From JAUILA01 sp964563925 (GTDB lineage Bacteria > Bacteroidota > Bacteroidia > Cytophagales > Cyclobacteriaceae), in the NCBI GenBank assembly GCA_964563925.1, contig CAZLZD010000067.1, positions 1 through 18,787 of the forward strand: DNA of 18,787 nt. Reading direction: 5' to 3'. Of this stretch, positions 14,497 to 18,787 are shown in pieces. The notes under the pieces were generated by a model that was given only the letters and a program-made list of their open reading frames with translations, was not told the DNA's origin and made no database searches. The position numbers and the translations under genes are program-made. Numbering within the stretch: the first letter of the stretch is position 1; every line of letters starts with the position of its first letter.

Positions 14497-15969
14497 ATGA
14501 AAAATACTATAAATAAATATTTCGTAATTGGCTTGTTGAGTGTGGGAATAGTGGCGTGTGATCCGGGAGACTTCGGTGACCTCAACGTGAACCCCAACGA
14601 AACAACAACGCCAATTGCGGCAGCCTTGCTGACCAACGCAATCAATTCACTTGATGAAACGATTACCGCGACAACCGGTCAGCATTATGTACAGTACCTG
14701 GCTAACTCCCAGTATACTGATGACGACACCTACCAGACGGTGCGGTTTAGCTACAATGGTTTTTACTCGGGTGCTATGAATGACCTGGCTAAGATCATTG
14801 AGCTGAATACCAATGAGGCAACGAAGGAAGCAGTGACCCAATACGGATCCAATGAGAACCAGATTGCGGTTGCACGTATCCTCCTGTCTTATTATTACCT
14901 GCATCTTACCGACCGGTGGGGTGATATTCCTTACACCGAGGCATTACGCCTTGAGGATGACATCCTGCAGCCTGCATTTGACACGCAGCAGGATATCTAC
15001 AACTCGCTTTTTACCGTACTGGATCAGGCGGAAGCTGCGATCTCGGGTACGAATCCGGTTGTGGGTGACATCCTTTTTGATGGTGACATGGATCGCTGGA
15101 AAGAATTCGCTAATACCATTCGCCTTACCGCGGCACTTCGCCTTTCAGAGGTGGATGCCACCAAAGGGGAAGCCGAATTCAATGCCGCATTAAACGACGG
15201 TGTCATTGAACTGGATAATTCAGCTAATATTTACTACACGCACCTCGCTGATGAGGTATACGACAACGTATGGGAAGATCGGTTCTTTACCCGTCGCGAT
15301 TACGCGCTGGCCGAGACACTGGTTGACGCCATGCAGTCGTTGGCTAACGGCGGTGTCCTCACAGCCATGATGGATCCCCGTTTGCCGGTGTATGCTGATC
15401 CTACCGAGAATGGAAACATGTACGTGGGTATGAAGTACGGAATAACCCAGGCAGAAGCCGGGTCGATTTCAAACTCAGATGTTTCTTTCCTGGGAACTTC
15501 ATTGCGTATGCAGGATTCTCCTACCTACATCTATACGGCCGCACAGGTTGCGTTTGCACGCGCCGAAGCTGCGTTGCTGGGATGGACAACAGAGGATGCT
15601 GAAACACTTTATGAAACCGGCATCGAGTTGTCGATCAAACAGTATACGGATGCAAGCGATGTGACTATCACCGCGTACCTTACCGACCCATGGGTTGCGT
15701 ATGATCCGGCTACTGCACGTGAGCAGATTCTCACGCAGAAGTGGATTGCCAACTTCCTGAATGGATACGAAGCATGGGCAGACTGGAGAAGAACAGGTTT
15801 TCCTGTACTGACTCCTGCCGTTGCCGCCCAGAACCAGAGTGGAGAGATTCCTGTTCGTCAGGCATATCCTACCTCTGCGAGGGATTTGAATGGTGAAAAT
15901 TACGACGCCGTTATCGCCCGTCAGGGAGAAGATGGTCTCGATACCCATGTGTGGTGGGATGTAGATTAA
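14497..15969 (+). CDS. SusD/RagB-family surface lipoprotein
   Basis: The substrate-capturing lid of the SusCD importer, 490 residues. The N-terminus MKNTINKYFVIGLLSVGIVAC has a lipobox with Cys21 as the lipidated residue. The acidic residues that follow (CDPGDFGD) fit the Bacteroidota signal for display on the cell surface. SusD features include NPNETTTPI, the helical YYYLHLTDRWGDIPYTEAL segment (around 130-150) and a C-terminal region ending VWWDVD. The pattern looks closest to the SusD-like subgroup that often accompanies peptide or amino-acid related loci, but I cannot verify this without a profile search. It is co-transcribed with susC (19-base gap) and followed by a strong terminator. 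Confidence 0.93.
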   Translation: MKNTINKYFVIGLLSVGIVACDPGDFGDLNVNPNETTTPIAAALLTNAINSLDETITATTGQHYVQYLANSQYTDDDTYQTVRFSYNGFYSGAMNDLAKIIELNTNEATKEAVTQYGSNENQIAVARILLSYYYLHLTDRWGDIPYTEALRLEDDILQPAFDTQQDIYNSLFTVLDQAEAAISGTNPVVGDILFDGDMDRWKEFANTIRLTAALRLSEVDATKGEAEFNAALNDGVIELDNSANIYYTHLADEVYDNVWEDRFFTRRDYALAETLVDAMQSLANGGVLTAMMDPRLPVYADPTENGNMYVGMKYGITQAEAGSISNSDVSFLGTSLRMQDSPTYIYTAAQVAFARAEAALLGWTTEDAETLYETGIELSIKQYTDASDVTITAYLTDPWVAYDPATAREQILTQKWIANFLNGYEAWADWRRTGFPVLTPAVAAQNQSGEIPVRQAYPTSARDLNGENYDAVIARQGEDGLDTHVWWDVD

Positions 15970-15994
15970 TCTGCACTTACCTTCTTAAATACAG

Positions 15995-16025
15995 AACCGC
16001 CCGGGATTCCCGGGCGGTTTTTTTT
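15995..16025 (+). terminator. Strong intrinsic terminator of susCD
   Basis: AACCGCCCGGG (15995-16005), loop ATT and CCCGGGCGGTT (16009-16019) form a perfect 11-bp GC-rich stem leading into a run of eight T (16018-16025). It starts 26 bases after the susD stop codon. It should separate susCD from the downstream amidohydrolase gene, which then needs its own promoter. Confidence 0.95.
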
Positions 16026-16101
16026 ATGTTTGTAATGATTTGACGTACATTTTTCCCAAAAGATTAAATATCCTTCATTCAGGGATTTCAGCAAGATAAT
16101 G

Positions 16102-16121
16102 AATGGTCAGATCTGACCATT
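16102..16121. promoter_or_regulatory. 20-bp perfect palindrome, candidate operator
   Basis: AATGGTCAGATCTGACCATT reads identically on both strands. An extra half-site TCTGAC lies at 16133-16138. The palindrome is 45 bases before the amidohydrolase ATG and abuts a weak -33 match, where an activator or repressor dimer would sit. A hairpin reading is possible (TTTTT follows), but the susCD terminator already lies about 80 bases upstream. Confidence 0.5.
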
Positions 16122-16151
16122 TTTCTATCCTGTCTGACGTAATTAGTTTTA
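16121..16151 (+). promoter_or_regulatory. Weak candidate promoter for the amidohydrolase gene
   Basis: TTTT (16121-16124), a 19-base spacer and TAGTTTTA (16144-16151) each differ by one base from the Bacteroidota TTTG and TAnnTTTG elements. The spacing equals that of the rplU and thr candidates. Transcription would start near 16157, about ten bases before the ATG at 16167. The match is weak, but a promoter is expected here because of the terminator at 15995-16025. Confidence 0.3.
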
Positions 16152-16166
16152 TCAACTGTGTCAATA

Positions 16167-17708
16167 ATGAAAGCATTCTTTATACGATTTCCGGCGCTGG
16201 TATTTGTATGCTGTATGGGCTGTTTGACCATGGATCAGACGGAAACAATCTGCCATACCCTGATTATAAATGCCAGAGTGGTGGATGGAACCGGCGAACC
16301 GGCTTATATCGGTTATGTCGCAGTACGCGCGGATACGATCTATGAGGTGGGAAAAGGCAGTCCCACTCACCTGGAAGCTTGTCAGCTCATTGATGCCGAA
16401 GGAGCGGTGGTGGCCCCGGGATTTATTGACCTTCATGCCCACGGAAACCCGGATGAGACTCCCTCGTTTGAGAATTTTACCGCTATGGGTGTTACGACGA
16501 TTGTACTCGGACAAGACGGCGGAAGCCCGGGGACCCTTAGGATGGACAGCCTTTATCAGCGCTATCAGGAAGAAGGGCTTGGCACTAATCTCATAATGTT
16601 TTACGGTCACGGTACACTTCGCGAAGAAGCCGGGGTAGGTATGGAAAGTTCTCCTTCAGAAAGTCAGCTCGCCAGAATGGATTCAATTCTGAAGAAAGCG
16701 CTGCAATTCACTCACGGGCTGTCCCTGGGACTGGAATATACGCCCGGACTTTATGCCGGAACGGACGAATTACAACGCCTGGCCAGGGTTACCGGTACAG
16801 GCGGAGGAATGATCATGAGTCATATGCGCAACGAAGACGACGATAGTTTGCAGTACTCAATCCGCGAAATGATCTCGCTTGGAGAATTCTGCCCGGTACA
16901 CATTTCCCACCTGAAATCAGTCTATGGTTCCGGGGAAGAGCGCGCTCAGGAGATATTATCCTGGATTCATGAGGCGGCCGGCCAGGGAATTGACATTTCC
17001 GCCGATGTGTATCCGTATACAGCCAGTTACACCGGCATAGCTATTTTGTTCCCTGACTGGGCCAAGACCGCGGAGCAGTTCCAGTCTGCCCTGGTAAACA
17101 GGAGGCAGGAACTAACAGATTACCTGTATTCGCGGGTAATGTCACGCAATGGTCCTGAAGCCACGCTCATCGGTACCGGGCCGTTCGCGGGAATGACGCT
17201 TGCAGAGGCAGCCCGTCAGGAAAATAAATCTTTTACCGATCTGTTGATCGATGATATAGGTCCGCAAGGCGCATCCGCCGCTTACTTTGTGATGAACGAG
17301 CCGCTTCAATCACGACTTCTTGAGGATAGTCTGGTCGGTATTTGCTCCGATGGAAGTCCGACCGGGTATCACCCCAGAGGACATGGTACTTTTGCCAGGA
17401 TCATCGAAAAGTATGTCCGTCAGGAACAAGTCCTGTCACTTGAGCAGGCCGTGCGTAAAATGACCGGATTTGCCGCCAATATTCTGTCTGTTGAGGACCG
17501 GGGATTACTTAAAGCGGGGATGAAGGCAGATTTAATTGTTTTCAGACCCCGTGATGTAGAAGAAAAGGCAACGTTTGAAAATCCATTTCAGCTCGCAGAA
17601 GGTTTTGACTTTGTAATGGTCAACGGGACCTGGGTACGTCAGGATGCAGCATTCACTGAAGTACTCCCGGGAAGATTCCTCCTCCCCCAAACTAATGCGC
17701 AACCGTGA
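16167..17708 (+). CDS. N-acyl-D-amino-acid deacylase-like amidohydrolase, probable lipoprotein or exported protein
   Basis: A 513-residue member of the D-aminoacylase branch of the amidohydrolase superfamily, zinc enzymes that remove acyl groups from N-acyl-D-amino acids or related amides. The ATG at 16167 is preferred over an in-frame GTG at 16158. The N-terminus (MKAFFIRFPALVFVCCMGC) is a signal sequence with possible lipidation at Cys19, suggesting an envelope location. Metal-site motifs are His90-x-His92 (PGFIDLHAHGNPD), His219 (MSHMRNE), His248 (VHISHLKS) and the catalytic Asp395 (GICSDGSP); HPRGHGTFAR follows at 402-411. The Cys that bridges the metals in characterised D-aminoacylases (GNCG) appears as Asp117 in GQDG. 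An amidohydrolase C-terminal segment GLLKAGMKADLIVFRP is intact. The true substrate may differ from N-acyl-D-amino acids. Confidence 0.85.
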   Translation: MKAFFIRFPALVFVCCMGCLTMDQTETICHTLIINARVVDGTGEPAYIGYVAVRADTIYEVGKGSPTHLEACQLIDAEGAVVAPGFIDLHAHGNPDETPSFENFTAMGVTTIVLGQDGGSPGTLRMDSLYQRYQEEGLGTNLIMFYGHGTLREEAGVGMESSPSESQLARMDSILKKALQFTHGLSLGLEYTPGLYAGTDELQRLARVTGTGGGMIMSHMRNEDDDSLQYSIREMISLGEFCPVHISHLKSVYGSGEERAQEILSWIHEAAGQGIDISADVYPYTASYTGIAILFPDWAKTAEQFQSALVNRRQELTDYLYSRVMSRNGPEATLIGTGPFAGMTLAEAARQENKSFTDLLIDDIGPQGASAAYFVMNEPLQSRLLEDSLVGICSDGSPTGYHPRGHGTFARIIEKYVRQEQVLSLEQAVRKMTGFAANILSVEDRGLLKAGMKADLIVFRPRDVEEKATFENPFQLAEGFDFVMVNGTWVRQDAAFTEVLPGRFLLPQTNAQP

Positions 17709-17797
17709 CGCGGCCATTTTTATGCGGCAATCGGGATAGGAGGGATGTTTAGGTTACGTCCGAAATACGATCAATTGTTTAACAGGTTGAATGAGCC

Positions 17798-18787
17798 ATG
17801 CGATATTTATTCTTTATTCTTTGCCAGCTTACCGTGACTATGAGTGTTGCACAGGACAGACTTTATACTGATTACGAAAAGTATAAGGAACCGGGCATCA
17901 CCACGCACCGGTTTGGTCAGGAGGCGATTCTGCCCCTGATCAGGACCTGGGAGCGGTCGGAATTCTACCAGGTACACCAGGTTGGCTCAAGCCTCGAAGA
18001 CCGTCCTGTGTATCTCGTTTCTGCCGGTTCGGGCCCGGTAAACGTATTGCTGTGGTCCCAGATGCACGGCGATGAATCGACCGCCACGATGGCGTTGTTC
18101 GATATATTTCACTACCTCTACGAAAACCGCAGCACACCTGAAGTACAAGAACTGCTCAACCAGGTCACAATACATGCTATTCCCATGCTGAATCCTGATG
18201 GCGCCCACCGTTTCCGGCGCAGGAATGCCCAGCAAATTGATATCAACCGGGATGCCCTCAGGCTGCAAACGCCGGAAGGGAGAATATTGAAGCATGTGAG
18301 GGACAGCCTCAGGCCTGATTTCGGATTTAACCTGCACGATCAGAGCCGGTATTATAATGTGGAAGGGACTCCGTCCACCGCGACCCTTTCTTTTCTTGCA
18401 CCCGCTTTTAATCAGGAAAAATCGGTAAACGCTGTTCGTGAGAAGGCCATGCAGGTTATTGTGAGGATGAATGAAGAGGTTCAGAAATATGCACCCGGAC
18501 ATACGGGCAGGTACTCCGATGATTTCGAACCAAGGGCGTTTGGAGATAATATTCAGAAATGGGGAACCAGTACTATCCTGATTGAATCAGGTGGTTACCC
18601 CGATGATCCGGAAAAGCAGTTTATCCGGAAACTAAATTATGTAACTATTCTGACCGCCCTGTATGCAATCGCTGACAAGTCCTATTTGGAAATGAACCCG
18701 GAGGACTACGAACGTATCCCTCAAAACGATCGCCAGTTACTAGCCCTTAAGATAGAATCTGTGACACATACCAGGGAGGATGCTGAA
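17798..18787 (+). CDS. M14-family zinc carboxypeptidase-like protein, 3' end beyond the window
   Basis: The frame is open from ATG at 17798 to the window end (330 codons, no stop). A signal peptide is clear (MRYLFFILCQLTVTMSVA, cleavage before QD), so it is exported. The M14 catalytic layout is present: His90 and Glu93 of the HxxE zinc motif (QMHGDEST), the Asn150-Arg151 pair (DINRDA) that matches the carboxylate-binding residues of carboxypeptidase A, the third zinc ligand His180 (FNLHDQS), and the catalytic Glu263 (ILIESGGYPDD). An overlapping ATG at 17791 is in another frame. It lies 89 bases after the amidohydrolase gene with no terminator between, so the two may be co-transcribed. M14 enzymes trim C-terminal residues from peptides or cleave peptidoglycan stem peptides; which applies here is unknown. 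Confidence 0.88.
   Translation, partial: MRYLFFILCQLTVTMSVAQDRLYTDYEKYKEPGITTHRFGQEAILPLIRTWERSEFYQVHQVGSSLEDRPVYLVSAGSGPVNVLLWSQMHGDESTATMALFDIFHYLYENRSTPEVQELLNQVTIHAIPMLNPDGAHRFRRRNAQQIDINRDALRLQTPEGRILKHVRDSLRPDFGFNLHDQSRYYNVEGTPSTATLSFLAPAFNQEKSVNAVREKAMQVIVRMNEEVQKYAPGHTGRYSDDFEPRAFGDNIQKWGTSTILIESGGYPDDPEKQFIRKLNYVTILTALYAIADKSYLEMNPEDYERIPQNDRQLLALKIESVTHTREDAE

Noticed and set aside
16102..16126. Palindrome read as a second intrinsic terminator for susCD
   Set aside because: A hairpin followed by T is possible, but a much stronger terminator lies about 80 bases upstream and nothing is encoded between. An operator next to a promoter fits better.
17791..17800. Alternative ATG at 17791 for the M14 peptidase
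   Set aside because: It is in a different frame from the continuous 330-codon ORF, and only the ATG at 17798 gives a signal peptide followed by M14 motifs.

Overview
The window looks like chromosomal DNA from a Bacteroidota bacterium, most likely a Cytophagales-type member. The evidence is a SusC/SusD pair; a thrA-thrB-thrC cluster with a fused aspartokinase-homoserine dehydrogenase; NrdA/NrdB proteins that resemble eukaryotic class Ia reductases; ribosomal protein L21 with a C-terminal helix-hairpin-helix extension; and promoters fitting the Bacteroidota pattern (-33 TTTG, 19-bp spacer, -7 TAnnTTTG). The genus cannot be named from sequence reading alone. I see no insertion sequence, phage gene, CRISPR array, tRNA or rRNA.

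Layout. 125-256 (+): a 43-residue predicted membrane peptide with a perfect Shine-Dalgarno sequence. 261-4920 (-): thrA, thrB and thrC, tightly packed. Upstream of thrA (4992-5093, -) is a 33-codon leader ORF whose Ile/Met/Thr-rich stretch suggests it senses the end products of the homoserine pathway. 5221-8632 (-): nrdB then nrdA, with a terminator after nrdA. 8977-9474 (-): a 165-residue unknown protein with a coiled coil and a probable winged helix. 9733-10842 (+): rplU-rpmA, ending at a terminator. 11301-15969 (+): a susC-susD pair ending at a strong terminator. 16167-17708 (+): an N-acyl-D-amino-acid-deacylase-like amidohydrolase. 17798 to the window end (+): an M14 zinc carboxypeptidase-like protein, cut by the window.

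How the parts fit. The left half is housekeeping: threonine synthesis from aspartate, deoxynucleotide production and two large-subunit ribosomal proteins. The right half is a transport and degradation locus: a TonB-dependent SusCD importer followed by two exported or envelope hydrolases that act on amide or peptide bonds. This suggests peptide, D-amino-acid or peptidoglycan-fragment substrates rather than glycans, but that is inferred from neighbourhood.

Most worth a second look: the candidate thr leader peptide; the convergent small gene and thrC, each with its apparent terminator inside the other's coding sequence; the 20-bp perfect palindrome before the amidohydrolase gene; L21 with a duplicated HhH tail; and an apparent Cys-to-Asp change at the metal-bridging position of the amidohydrolase.
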